In this document: one piece after another, positions 11,531 through 22,898 of the stretch
Numbering within the stretch: position 1 is the stretch's first letter
Layout of the letters: each line of letters begins with the position of its first letter
Source: Pascua guehoae
Lineage: Eukaryota > Basidiomycota > Tremellomycetes > Trichosporonales > Trichosporonaceae
Direction of reading: 5' to 3'
NCBI GenBank assembly: GCA_001600415.1
Contig: BCJX01000001.1
Coordinates: 2,737,532-2,801,531 of the forward strand
Length of the DNA: 64,000 nt
The notes under the pieces: generated by a model
What the model saw: the letters and a program-made list of their open reading frames with translations, nothing else
What the model was told of the DNA's origin: nothing
Database searches by the model: none
Position numbers and translations under genes: made by a program

Positions 11531-12263
11531 CCGAGGTTGAAGATCGACAGGCACAGACTCATCATCCAATGTGAAAGCACCCACCCACGACCCACCATCA
11601 CGACATCGGCCATCGCCACCATAGTTTGGCAACTTGTAGGCCCGAAGTCGCCGTGTTGACGGGATAAAGGTCGTGTGCACGTGTTCACGGCCGCGGTAGA
11701 GGTCGCGCATGAACCTTGCACAAAAGGCAAACGGCCAATAGTTGCCGTTTCAGGCGCGTTTTCGTCCGCCGGTATCGGCCGTTGGCTGACGATACAACAC
11801 GCCATCGTTCTTCAATCTTGTGCCATGTGACAGGGACAGCCGGCGTCGCAACCGGCCATACCGCCGAAGAACCAGTCCAGCTAACCGTAATAGTCATGTG
11901 TCTCTTGATGGATCGTCCATCGCAGTCCTGATAACATGTTCTTAGCGGAGATCAGCATCGCTCGCTTGATCGCTTGCCCACATCCGCCGGCCCCTGAAAC
12001 GCCGCGCCTCCGAACTAACAATACCTTTTCACCGTCTTGGCATGCCTGCAACGCCTGCAACGGGGTTTCGGTGGCACGGCACGCCTCAACTCGCACGCAA
12101 TATGTAGCTTACATCGCTACATCAAAGTTGGGCATCATTCACTTTCACATGGGTTTTGGCATGGGTCCATTGCCGTGGACATGAAGATAAGAAGACGATG
12201 AACAGACACATGACATGTTCCCCCTTCACAATCACCCACACGTCTCTCTTTCCAACTCTGACA

Positions 12264-14454
12264 ATGAGTGCTACCGACTATGATATCGAGAAAAAGGCAG
12301 CCTTCGCCAACGGCTCTACGACCGTCACGCACCAGGTCGCTCTCGCGGATGCCGACGAGGTGGCCGCCTTTGTCGCCGGTTTCGACGGCGAGATCACTGA
12401 AGAGGAGAAGCGCCAGGTGCTCAAGAAAATTGACTGGCATCTGATGCCGCTTCTGTGAGCCGGAACACTCCAACTCTGTCACTGATCAGCAAGGAGCTGA
12501 CAATAGGATGGCACTGTACCTCATCCAATTCACAGACAAGACAACACTCGGGTCCAGCGCCATTCTCGGCCTGAAAAAGGACAACCACCTGAGCGCGTCA
12601 CAGTACAACTGGCTCGGAACCATCTTGTGCGTTTCGCTTCCAGTCGTGCTTGCAGTGGTTCACCGCTGGCTGTTTCCGTTGCTGTTGGTGCTTTTGCTCA
12701 CATTGCAGCTATCTCGCATACCTCGTCACCGAATGGCCACAGAACCTCGCGCTGCAGCGTTTCCCTCCCGGAAAATGGATGGCTGGCAACATTGTGAGTA
12801 AGAGCACGCCAGAAAGACAACTAGCCATTACATTCCAGCACTAACTTGCAGCTCGTATGGAGCGTGGTGCTCTTCGGACAGGCCGGATGCCACAATTTTG
12901 CCGGACTGTTTGTCACCCGACTCTTTCTTGGCGTTTGCGAAGGCTCAATCAGTATGTTGGAGATTGTCACAGAGATAATCAAAGCTGACAGCCGTAGCCG
13001 CCGGATACCTCATTGTCACAAGCATGTTCTACACGCACGGTGAGGCAACCCGGCGCGTTGGATATTGGTACGTGCACGCTTCGACACCCCCATTCGATGG
13101 CTCTCGAATTTCGCCAAGGATTGTACTGCAGCACGCTGACACCCAGGTTCCTGATGAATGGCTCGGCACAGATCTTCTCGGGCCTGATCTCTTGGGCAGT
13201 GTATCAGATGGACGCTACAGTCTTTGCCCCATGGCGACTGTTCATCATCATTTGTGCATCCGTCACACTCGTCATTGGTGTGCTCTTCTGGTTCTTCATC
13301 CCCGACAACCCGCTGGAGGCGCGATTCCTTACCCACCGTGAAAAGATTGTGGCTATCGAGCGACTCCGGGCCCAGTCGTCGGGTGTCGAGAACAAGACCT
13401 GGAAGCGGGAGCAGTTTATTGAGACTCTCACCGACTGGAAGCCATGGGCGGTGAGTATCGCGACTGGCGAGCACAATTCATCCTTGATAATGCCCACAAG
13501 AAGTTACTACGCTGGTTGAAATGACTCGGGCAAAACAAGCTAGCTAAATAATTCACGGCTGACACATAGTTCTTCCTCCTCGCCTCCGTTAGCCAGCTGC
13601 CAAACTCTCTCACCAACCAAAATGCCCTTATCATCAGTGAGTGCGGCTTTGTGACAGTACAGCAAATGTTGACCCCCAATAGACAGCTTTGGCTTTACCG
13701 TGTCACAGACGGCGCTGCTCGGCATGGTGTCGGGTGCTATTGAGATTATCGCCATTTACTCCTCGAGCTCCCTGATGAAGCGGTACCCCAACGCACGCTC
13801 CATCGTGGGGGCAGTATACTACATTCCTTGGTGAGTATATAGTGGTACAAACGTAGGATGAGTGCCACCAAGAGGCTCTCTGAGCCTCTGTTCAGCTCTA
13901 GTCCGCCTCCCTCGTTACATTCGGGTACTGACACCTCAGTATGGTTTCAGCAATCATGATCATGACTCTCCCTTGGCACAAGAAAGGCGCGCTCCTTACG
14001 GCCATGTACCTTGGCCAAGTCGGCGGCGCACCATCATTCGTCCTCGCGCTTGCCTGGTGCACGTCAACCAACACGGGCCACACGAAGAAGACGACCGCCA
14101 ACGCAATGATTCTCATCGGCTACTGCCTCGGCAACTTGCTCTCCCCGCAAATGTGGCTGGCAAAGTACGCGCCTCGCTACATTGTGCCCTGGAGCGTGAT
14201 TCTGGCCGCCTACGTCGTATGCCCCGCCATCTTCCTTGGAATCCGGTTTGCGCTCGCGCGGGAGAACCGCCGCCGGGACCGGCTCGCCGAAGGTGGCGTC
14301 GAAAAGTATTATGACGAGGACGGCAAGGAGGTCGACCCCACATTCCTCGACCTCACAGACCGCAAGGTATGTGGACTTGTTTTTTTTTATGACGAGGCAG
14401 GGTTCTACGGGAGCTTACCCTCTGCAGAATCTCGCCTACCGTTACCCTCTCTAG
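12264..14454 (+). CDS. MFS transporter, Dal5/allantoate-permease-like
   Basis: Ten exons (12264-12454, 12507-12626, 12709-12793, 12852-12951, 12992-13067, 13147-13450, 13570-13636, 13683-13830, 13940-14366, 14428-14454) join in phase to 514 aa. After an acidic N-terminal tail comes TM1 with LMALYLIQFTDKTTLGSSAI, the ACS-family position where D-R/D-K is usual, then EWPQNLALQRFP and RLFLGVCEGSI. Twelve spans are visible by eye. It ends with LTDRKNLAYRYPL, a tail typical of this fungal subfamily. It differs clearly from the carrier at 9361, so the two are probably not recent duplicates; it resembles more the broken gene at 15234, with which it shares the tail type. A plasma-membrane proton symporter for a small organic anion is the likely role; the substrate is unknown. 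Confidence 0.92.
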
Positions 14455-15233
14455 ATTTTCTCCTTCTCTCATCATGCAATAATAGAGGCTTGAATTTCGG
14501 TTTGGTCGCGTGCCCATAATGCAATGCAATTCCAGTATCAAGCAGGGTTGATGGTGCGACGGGTCCGCGGTCCGGTGACCCTGACGCACGTGTGCCTTTC
14601 GGACCGCGGTCCGTCCCTCCCGAAGCCCCCTTGCCGACCCGACGAGTCAGTTGAGTTGGCTCCAACTCTGATCATCTCGCCTTTGGTTGCCTCACCCTCC
14701 CGTCGGAAAAACACACGCGACCACATGCCGTTGCTTTCTTCGCGTAGCGGTCCGCTACACGGAAGACGATGACGTTGAGCTGAACGCCAAGGGACTGTCC
14801 TGACAAGGATAGACCACCATTGCAGACGGCCCGCCGGCCCGCTCATACCAGCTTCAGGGTGTTGGCATGCAGTGCGGGGCATTGAACGGGGCCGCGCGGG
14901 GGAGGAGGTGGGGTAGGCTGCTGACACCAGGTCCATCTGTTAGTTAGTGCTGTGCCTCGACGCTTTTGTCTCGATGCTATTGAATACAAGCCAGGCATGA
15001 ACGACGTGACCGTTGTCCGCGATGCGCGGTCCGCAGCGCCGAACCATGCGACACGACCTCGTCAAGGGAGCTCGTGGCGTAACGAAGATTGAGAATGATA
15101 TAAGCTCACAGCTCACAGCATCCACCCTCTTGAATGTTCCATGACCGCGACTGTTATCAGCACCCCACTTATCGTTAAAAAGTGCCAGTCCTTTCACCTC
15201 GCCTTGGATACCACGTCAATCTCGTACTCGCAA
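14455..15233. other. intergenic region with palindromic sites
   Basis: About 780 bp between an intact MFS gene and a broken one. Five GCGGTCCG occurrences on the two strands, listed separately, are the only structure seen. Confidence 0.5.
14562..14754. promoter_or_regulatory. palindromic GCGGTCCG sites around a CACGTG box
   Basis: GGTCCGCGGTCCG at 14562-14574 and CGGACCGCGGTCCG (a perfect palindrome) at 14600-14613 flank CACGTG at 14587-14592 almost symmetrically. A further GCGGTCCG lies inside a near-palindrome at 14747-14754, and another at 15026-15033. CGGNCCG resembles a binuclear-zinc-cluster site, CACGTG a bHLH site. Inferred control element. Confidence 0.5.
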
Positions 15234-16702
15234 TGACGGGGGTAGTCGCCTACAACTATGACGTGGAGAAAGAAATGACCTCTCACGTCGAGACGAAGGA
15301 TGTCCGCCCAGACATTGAGTACGACGAAGGCGACGCGGCGCGCCCGCACACAGGCCTGAGGCGCCTGCTGCGACGTAACCCCTCGCTCGAGTTCATGCGC
15401 GATGTGGCGGCCGAGAATGAGATGGATATGGACCCAGAGGAGGTGAAAAGGGTGCGTCTGCCTGTCAGTGGTTGGTCTCATAGGGCCCTTGCCATCTATA
15501 GTCCACCGCATGCTGGCAGCCAGCAGCGAGAAAGTAGAAGCTGACCCTCAGGTCGAGCGCAGGATATACCTTCTGATCGTGCCTGCGCTGGCCGTGTGCT
15601 ACATGTTCTACGTGAGTTTCCGAGTAGAGAGTGCAAGTGGCCGGGATGGGGTGAGGGGAGAGATAGCGTCACTGGTGCGATGCAGGATCGCCAAGTGGCA
15701 GTGGGGCGATGATTTACTAGTTTTAAAGAGTGGCAGCAAAAAGGAAAGCTAACGCTCAGTATGTCGACAAAACGACGCTCGCGTACGTCTATCATTTGTT
15801 CTCCAATCCACAACTCCTGCACCCTCGCTCACCCCAGTTACGCCGCGTTGTTTGGAATCAAGAAGGATCTGGACCTCAAGGGGAAAGACTACAGCAGTAC
15901 GTTGTCTGTTTCTGTACCCATTTCCTGCCGCCTTCTAAGAGCCCATGCGTGTGAAACAATGCTTACTCGTAGATCTCGGATCAATCTTCTACGTCGGGTG
16001 GATCGTTTGGGCTATTCCTGGTAACCTCCTCCTCGCAAAGTTTCCACTGGCCAAGTACCTTTCTGTGAACGTAAGTGACATGGTGCTCTTCCTTGGATAC
16101 GTGGTGAGGTCCAGCTGACAACAGATCTTCCTCTGGGGCGTGTTCCTCATGGCACAGGCGGGATCGAGCGACTACAACGCGATGCTGGGTCTGCGATTTG
16201 TTAGCGGGATGTTTGAGGCAGTTGCCGATCCGTGCTTCGTAAGTGCTTTGGGTCTGGAAGCAGTTACAACCAATGTTGACACTCAGGTTGCCATCACAGC
16301 CATGTGGTTTACCCGCAAGCAGCAGCCCACGGTCATCGGGTACTGGTACTCGGCCAATGGTATCGGTATCGCCTTGGGCGGCCTGTTTGGCTATGGAATC
16401 GGACACATCAAAGGCTCCCTCCAGTCGTGGCGATATGAATTTGTCATTATTGGGTGAGTAGGATCAGAGAGTTTCGAGCGTTTCCACAGGCCGGTTGCAA
16501 CTGGGTTGACGTTCGTCTCCCCATCTCATACTAGAGCCTCCCACCAACTAAAGCTAACATCCAGTGCCGCCTGCTCCCTTTGGGCAGTGATGATGGGTTT
16601 CCTTATTTGTTCCTTGAGGGCGACCAAGAATACGATCCCAACGTGCAGTGCTTCGAAGACAAGACGGACAAGCAGAACGGACACTTCCGCTATGTCGCGT
16701 GA
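15234..16702 (+). pseudogene. MFS transporter with internal deletion (TM7-12 missing)
   Basis: An N-terminal half of about 260 aa can be read through well-formed introns: an acidic tail, TM1 with FYYVDKTTLAYAALFGI, then GWIVWAIPGNLLLAKFP, RFVSGMFEAVADPCF and KQQPTVIGYWYSANGIG, ending with TM6 (CSLWAVMMGFLI) near 16600. The next bases, in a different frame, encode the family's C-terminal tail (EGDQEYDP then FEDKTDKQ), closed by a stop at 16700-16702. The exons for the large loop and TM7-12, normally about 700 bp or more, are absent. As read, frame 0 runs past the junction into a short unrelated tail. A tiny intron could restore the tail frame but not the missing half, so a working 12-TM carrier is unlikely. 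Earlier exons show no stops, so the loss looks recent, or the product is a retained 6-TM fragment. Confidence 0.75.
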
Positions 16703-17141
16703 GCGGATGGAGAGGGGGATTAATCTGAGCTCAATAGGATGGTGTGTGGGGAGAATTCTCAGTGCAGGCAGTTGGGGAAGGTGATACTGTAGTAAGAAGC
16801 GTTAAATAAGGGTGATCATGTCTAGTTGTTCGTGTTTGATGGAGTCGTACGTTGGATGTGAGGCATTGACGCAGCCAGCTGGTGACAGCGTGTTCGGCGT
16901 TGGATGTGCGCGGTCGACATAAGAGATCGTGTAGCGCGGTCCATGCCTGCTGATGCGGTCGAAGCACACGGCGGCTTTGACCATTGGTGTGGAAAGGTAA
17001 GCTGGTGCCTGGGCGGCTGAGACTGCAGCCGTCGGCCCCAAATGGCCGCTGCCAACGTTCATGCACCTTCCAACACATGCGTGCGTCCGGCACAGATGGC
17101 GCTACCCAACAGGCCCATACGTCGGTCCCAAAAAGGAGGGA
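16703..17141. other. intergenic region
   Basis: Nothing recognised between the broken transporter and the tRNA gene. Confidence 0.5.
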
Positions 17142-17228
17142 TGGACGGGTTAGGAATCGAACCAAAGACCTCGTCAATTAGACAAGTAGCTTGCTAATGA
17201 CGCGCTCTACCAACTGAGCTACACGCCC
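17142..17228 (-). tRNA. tRNA-Ala(AGC) with 14-nt intron
   Basis: Read on the minus strand, a 7-bp acceptor stem (GGGCGTG with CCCGTCC) includes the G3:U70 pair that identifies alanine tRNA, plus one mismatch. The D-arm is GCTC..GAGC, the anticodon stem CGTCA/TGACG, and the T-loop TTCGATT, although the T-stem has one T-T mismatch. The anticodon AGC is at 17193-17195; a 14-nt intron (17178-17191) follows position 37. Discriminator A at 17142. No CCA is encoded, as expected in a nucleus. Confidence 0.88.
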
Positions 17229-17690
17229 CTCGGTGCAATCGCAATGTTAGAATGAGAGGTGATGATGCATCGACCAAGGCTACTTGTTGGGTATATCTTC
17301 CTCCGACGGGCGACGCGAGCGTCATTGTCAGCGTGTGCGTCGCCGATCGCCAACCCATGCATGTCTACAGTCCGAGAACCGTCGTACGAGCGGTCCAACC
17401 GTTGACCCATGGGTCAGTCCGAGCGTCGGCTGAGTGTCGGCTGAGTGTCGGTCTTCGGGTTTAAAAACATCTCCAGGGTCGTCAGGTAGGGTGTTGATGG
17501 GAGGACTTTGAGCCTCTTGTAACATGAGTGTCATGTCAGAGGTACTGGGTCGCCCTGTATGTCATGGTGCAAGGCGAATAATAGTAATCACAAGGCATTC
17601 ATTTGCAGTCCCTAACCAGAGCCTCAGATGGCTAGGCCTGGGAGAAGCAGAGCAGCTTGGTGGCCTCATTTGGTACAATCTGTGGCCTAA
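17229..17690. other. intergenic region
   Basis: A small direct repeat (GTCGGCTGAGT, about 2.5 copies) lies near 17424-17455. Otherwise nothing recognised; presumably the promoter of the gene at 17691. Confidence 0.45.
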
Positions 17691-18179
17691 ATGTCCACCA
17701 TGAACTGCTCGACTATCTCGCCCCCCACCGTGCCCCCCACCGACCCCAGCCTCGGGTCGATCGTACCCAGTCTGGCCAAGCCGTTCTGGAATGGCACCAC
17801 TCCGAGCGGCTCCATCGTGTGTGCTGCGTACCCCGTCATGGTCACCGACGGTTGCTGCCAGCCGTCCAACGGCACCGCCGCGTCCCTTTGCGAGTGGACC
17901 ATGTGCCTCATCTCGTCCAAGGAATCGTACGACGCTTGGCACGAGTGCTCTGGTCGCAGGTATCTCCAGCAGCACAGCGAAGAGATTGGGAAGCTTGGCG
18001 GGGCCCGCATCGAGTGCAAGGACCTCAACAACGCCACGGCTTGGAACAACACGAACCCGTCGTACACTTTCAGTGATGGGTCCAAGCTCGAGCCAACCAA
18101 AGCGCCAAGCAGCGCCCAGCGCATGACCGCGGGTCTTGGCGTTGTCGTCCTCGCCCTTGCCGCCATTGCGGCCGTGTAA
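17691..18179 (+). CDS. small cysteine-containing protein with GPI-signal-like C-terminus
   Basis: A single uninterrupted frame of 162 aa. It has eight cysteines, including a CC pair (DGCCQPS) and WTMC, several N-glycosylation sequons (NGT, NNT, NAT), a Thr/Pro start, and a hydrophobic C-terminal tail (GLGVVVLALAAIAAV) after a small-residue stretch, as in GPI-anchored proteins. However, the N-terminus (MSTMNCSTIS) is not a signal peptide. Either an upstream signal exon was missed, or the tail acts as a tail anchor, or the protein is not exported. I do not recognise the family. It is among the few genes here without introns. Confidence 0.65.
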   Translation: MSTMNCSTISPPTVPPTDPSLGSIVPSLAKPFWNGTTPSGSIVCAAYPVMVTDGCCQPSNGTAASLCEWTMCLISSKESYDAWHECSGRRYLQQHSEEIGKLGGARIECKDLNNATAWNNTNPSYTFSDGSKLEPTKAPSSAQRMTAGLGVVVLALAAIAAV

Positions 18180-19728
18180 GCGGCCCGAGCTGGTGTTGGT
18201 TGGGATGAGACGGATGGGTGAGTAACCAGCGGTTGGTTATAGGCGGCTGACTTTAGGAGATGACGTTCAGGACGAGGGCAACTGAAGTAGTAAACAGCTG
18301 GTTAATGAAGCATCACAATCGTTCTGCTGCGGATATTGTTGCAGTGGATGTTCGTGGAACGGTGGGGACTGCGGATAACGATGTGGTGGAATTCACGAGG
18401 GAAACGAACTGCGGATGACGACGTGTACTAGTGGTGCCTTGTAGGTGCATTATGATTAGATGAGACGAGCTTCCGGGGCGACCTTACCGAGCCTGCGACG
18501 AGCTCGTGGCTAGCGGTATGAGTAGCACGGGGGTCCTCGGCAAGATATTGGTGCCCCATTGATGGATTCTTCTGAGACAGGAAGCATGGTACTATGCTGA
18601 TCGACTTCAATGCACCCACTTGGCAATGGCATTGCTCACGCAACATGGTGCACAAAAGTTGGACCGTGGGCCAAAGCAAAGATCAATGATCCAGACGCCG
18701 TTAACCAAGGCGGCCAAAGTGTATCCTAGCTACAATACAGGACGCTGCTGGGCGCAGGCAACTTACCCCCAGGAAGAGAAGCAGCAGCAGTGGAAAGCGG
18801 TGCACACACAGGCCCAGACCACGGCGAATTGCAGTGCGTCACATGCCAGATTGCCATGGCGGTAGTGGATACCCAATGGCCGCAACTCACAAGTCGGCCC
18901 CCCACCGGTGGACGGGCTATGGCCATGCCCAACGGACTGTCATGGTGTCGGTCACAAGACCAACATCGACGAGGCACCATCGAACAAGCTCTGGACGTCA
19001 AGTCATCAGCAACGACCACCATTGGTGCATTCTTGCTGATCAGGGTTGAACAGTGTGGATTGTGACGCAGAAGGTGTGGTGAAACGCGTCAACAAAGCGG
19101 AGAGTTTGGATTCCTGTCGTCATCACGGCCCGTATCGGCCACTTTTGACCGCAGGTGCGTTTCAGATTGAACAGATCTCGACCGCGCGGCCGCGAATTGT
19201 AAACTGTAATTTTCTTCACATCTGCATACACTCTTCCTGGCTGCACAAAGGCTTCTGCATACTGCACAGCAACTGTCACTCGGGTCGATTGCGCGGCCAA
19301 ATGTGCACGTTTGAGACCATGCAACCGCGAAAGCAAGACAATCTTGGCGCCCACCAGATGCAAACAACAATAGCGGCTGTTGCTTGGCAAGCTTCTAGAC
19401 TAGGGAGGAGACGTAAAGCAGCCCGCGTCGCGTCGCGTCACTCGTGCCTCTGTAGATAACATCCATGGAACATTTGGAGGACTAGCGGTCGTAAGAACCC
19501 GTGCCGCCGTTTCTTGGCAAACCTACTCCTTGTGGAGCTCTCACTTGACGCCCGGCGCAGTGTACACGTCGCGCCTTGGAGCGCAGACTAGTACTCTCCG
19601 GTCATTGTGACCTGGCCCCACCTTCGCCATTGTCGCGGTATAAAGGAAGACGGGGCGAGAGCCGCTGTCATTCCCATTCATCAATCCCACACTCCTTTCC
19701 CCTATCCCCATCGCACTCCCTCCACACC
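18180..19728. other. long intergenic region, no gene recognised
   Basis: About 1.5 kb with only short, family-less frames on both strands. The last 100 bp form the promoter of the next gene. Confidence 0.5.
19639..19644 (+). promoter_or_regulatory. TATA box
   Basis: TATAAA 85 bp upstream of the ATG at 19729, in the context GCGGTATAAAGG. Confidence 0.5.
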
Positions 19729-20609
19729 ATGCTCCTCAACACAATCTTTTACACCCTTCTCTCCGCAGTGGCCGTTATGGCTGCTGTCAACGAGCCCTGT
19801 ATCGGCTCTGGCGGCCGCGCAGGTATGTCGCCATTTCCTTATCAACGTCTGACTCCAGGTGTGTGTGTTAGCACGTCTGAGTGTTCAAAGAACGGCGGCA
19901 CGTCCATCAAGGGTGCTTGCCCCGCCGACCCCGCCGGCATTCGGTGCTGCACCAAGGCCAAGTGCGACAATGGGGCCGCTGGCAACTGTAGGTGGACGAG
20001 CGACTGCGCGGGCAAGTCGGTGTCCAACAAGTGCCCCGGACCCGGCGGGTTCAAGTGCTGCAACAATGGCAGTCCTGGTTTCGGCGGGTACAAGGCTCCC
20101 AAGATCCCTGGAGTGGGCGGGTGCAAGAAGGTCGCGGTCGACGGCGCCAAGAAGGTCGTCGCTGCCTTCCCGGGCAAGGTGCGCGAGATCTTCTGCACTC
20201 GTAACTGCGCGTGCCCCGGCACAAGCGACCACTGCTGCGGCAAGGCCATCGACTTTATGTGCTCGGACGCTGGCGGCGTAAGTTCATGTTCCCTTCTTCC
20301 ATCCTCTCCTCCTCTCCTCCCCAAGCCCGACACCAGCACCCGAGATCACCAGTTGACACACGTACAGACCGCCACCATGTCTGGCAAGGCTATCGCCGAG
20401 TGGGCCATGAAGAACCACGGGGCCATCAACGCCAAGTATGTCATCTGGGGTCAGCGTATCTGGACGACCAGCGAAAAGCAGAAGCCTTGGACCCAGTGGA
20501 AGGCCATGGAGGACCGCAAGTCGGTTACGCAGAACCACTGGTGAGTATCTGGACGCGAGCGGTCGTGTCTGACCCCCCCAGGGACCACGTCCACGTCAGC
20601 TTCAAGTGA
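19729..20609 (+). CDS. secreted cysteine-rich protein with M15-like peptidase motif
   Basis: Four exons (19729-19822, 19859-20277, 20368-20540, 20582-20609) join to 237 aa. Residues 1-18 are a signal peptide (MLLNTIFYTLLSAVAVMA). The next 80 residues are a Cys/Gly-rich module with two cysteine-pair repeats (RCCTKAKC, KCCNNG). The C-terminal 110 residues contain SDHCCGKAIDF, which fits the S-x-H-x-x-G-x-A-x-D zinc-ligand pattern of VanY/D-Ala-D-Ala carboxypeptidase-like (M15) enzymes, then KYVIWGQRIW and NHWDHVHVSF, supplying the H-x-H end of that pattern. Similar domains occur in secreted proteins of dermatophytes and in actinobacteria. The role is likely cleavage of a peptide in a cell wall, possibly bacterial; activity is unproven and the fold assignment rests on motifs only. 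A Gly-rich linker joins the two parts. Confidence 0.8.
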
Positions 20610-22767
20610 TCCGGTCCACCGTACCCTCATGAAACGTCCAAGAAGGTCCGTTGTCGCTGTTGCAGCTCGAATTGAAGAAGGAAGCGGGGTTAGTGTTTAC
20701 TCAAAGTCGAAGTCGTATAAGCAGAAGTAATCAAGTATGAAGCTCTGGTAGCTAGCTGTCACTCCCGCACTTCTCTTGTGGTTTCGGATTCGCGTCGAGG
20801 GATTTGATCATGTGACTTGTCAGTTTCGTCAACATTCTTGCAAGCTCTACCACGCGTTGCGGGCCGTCGCTTTATCGCTATGCGCGCTATGGTCACAGGT
20901 ACGACGGCCTGAGAAGGACCTGAGCGACAAAGTATCGATCTCCGTACCTACTGCCGTGACTGAGCAGTGCCGTCGGCCCGTCCGGCCGGTAGTCGGGTGC
21001 CTCAGCTTGGTGGAAATGGCAAAACTCAAGCACAGCGCAAGCTGAAAGCTCTACCCACTAGCGCCGAGTCATTGGCATTTGCCTGATCGCCAAACTTGTG
21101 GTGTCACTAACGTATACTGTAGTGGGTTTCGTCACGGCGGTTAGTGCTGCACTGCCGGGTACCTTGGTCTGGCCATGGTGGCCAGTCTGGTTTCATCGTC
21201 CAACCGCACCATGTGGTTCTTCGTAGCAGTCTTTTCACCTGTCACTAGATCACTAGAATGGCGATGTTGGGCCCGCTCTCTCCGCTGCACAATCGAACCG
21301 CCTCTCTCCACCACTCACCGCCGGTTGTGACCCCCGATGTGCCGCATGCCGCTCCTTCAAGTTGGCGTACACAAAGCCTCCCGCAAGCGGTGGGAACCGC
21401 GTTTCATACTCCTCGGCGAGAGGCGGTACCGTCTGCTGCTATCCGACGGCCTAAAATCGATGGCCTCCTCCTCGGTGTCACGGTATCAGCCCCCGTACCT
21501 CGTTGCTGTGTCTCCCGAACTTTCGTGTACTTTCCTGTGCCCGACCAGCCATTGCTTTTGCTACACATGCCCCTAGTTGATCGGCTCAACGTGGTTATCG
21601 ACACGTTGTGCAGCGCCATTATTGGGCAAGGATACGGCCGTCAACAAGTGTCTCCGCCGCCGGTTCCTTTACAAGTCCGGAGTTACCCAACACAGCATTG
21701 AAAGCGGTGGAGGCAACGCACATGGTGTCTACTCGCACTCCTTGTACCTCGTCCCGGCAAGTCAAACGGCAGAGCGTGCTTGCCTGGAAACCGGTGTGAC
21801 TCCGCCATTTTTACTCCACTATGCGTACCGTACCAGTGAGGCACGCCGCGACACGAAACAGGGCAGTGGTACCGACTGCTAAGGAACGACCAAACTCGCG
21901 TACCGTACCAAGTTGTGGTGAAGGCGATGACCCTCTACGACTTTGCGATGCCTACTGGTCCAGGCCATCACGTTTGTCAAAGTGTCCGGATCTTATCCAC
22001 TGTGTTTGTGCAACGACCAAGGTTTGGCTGCGACCCCGTATCGGAAACTGGGTCAGGGATGGCCACAGCTACCCATGCTACCCATCCATCCAACGTGGTG
22101 GCGGTGAAACGCATCGCCTCGACTCCCTTTTGTGCATCCCGAGTTATCGTCCCGAACTCCCTTTATCCTGTACGTCTAGGAACCCGCGGCCTGGGGCCAC
22201 TGCTTTGATTACCGTGGCTGTACCCCAAACTCACACAACTAACGATAGCGGTGGCAGAATGCAACAGCGTACCTGGGACCCCCTGGCCTGGAAAGTGACT
22301 GCCCGACAGCATTCCAGCCACTTTTTTTCAGCTCGAGATCAACTTGGACACAGCTTTAGGTACTGGTACACGCACCGCCTTGGGGCCTCGTTCCTTGAAC
22401 GCGTCTTGTTAGGTAAGATACTCGCTCCCTCTCCAGTACTCGACTTGGGCAGTTGCCAAGAGACTCGCAACGTGTCTACTGGACCCAATTTGGACGGAGA
22501 GCTTGGGTTGTGCCTGGTCCATTGATGAAACACTATCCCACCCAAAAAGCTGTCCACCCTGTCCTATCAGCCCTGGATGCCGTGCACCAACTTGTCGTTG
22601 TTGTTGACAACCGCGGTAACGGCCTACAGGCGCGTCGGCGTCTGCCACCACCTTTCCATTCAGCACAGCCCATCTCCCTCAGTATGGTCCAGCGTCTCGC
22701 AGCATGCGGCAAGCGGCGTTAGAGTATTGGCCAGAGCAACCTGCCTGCGCGCCGACTCCAAGCAGGA

Positions 22768-22773
22768 TATAAA
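22768..22773 (+). promoter_or_regulatory. TATA box
   Basis: TATAAA in GGATATAAAGCAG, 126 bp upstream of the ATG at 22899. Confidence 0.5.
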
Positions 22774-22852
22774 GCAGCGTCTCATCGACTCGCTCTTTCC
22801 ATCCCAACCAACTCATCCCAAACCAACACATCCCTTCCCACTCCCAACCCTC

Positions 22853-22856
<4 letters not shown>

Positions 22857-22888
<32 letters not shown>
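22857..22888. repeat. (CA)n microsatellite in 5' leader
   Basis: About 16 CA units ending 10 bp before the start codon at 22899 and downstream of the TATA box, hence probably inside the 5' UTR. Confidence 0.85.
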
Positions 22889-22892
<4 letters not shown>

Positions 22893-22898
22893 ACCATC

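Larger units (their letters stand above)
11235..12263. other. intergenic region with short tandem repeats
   Basis: Contains the 3' UTR of the upstream carrier and the promoter of the next. Two small tandem arrays are present (11281-11319 and about 11499-11530); no ORF or RNA recognised. Confidence 0.5.
20610..22898. other. long intergenic region, no gene recognised
   Basis: About 2.3 kb. The longest open frame (21821-22525, plus strand) lacks any family, composition or splice support and was rejected. A 13-bp direct repeat, GCGTACCGTACCA, occurs near 21823 and 21898. The right end is the promoter of the next gene. Confidence 0.5.

Noticed and set aside
21821..22525. 234-aa plus-strand open frame
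   Set aside because: No signal peptide, domain or codon pattern like the real genes, and no splice partners; overlaps other equally long frames.
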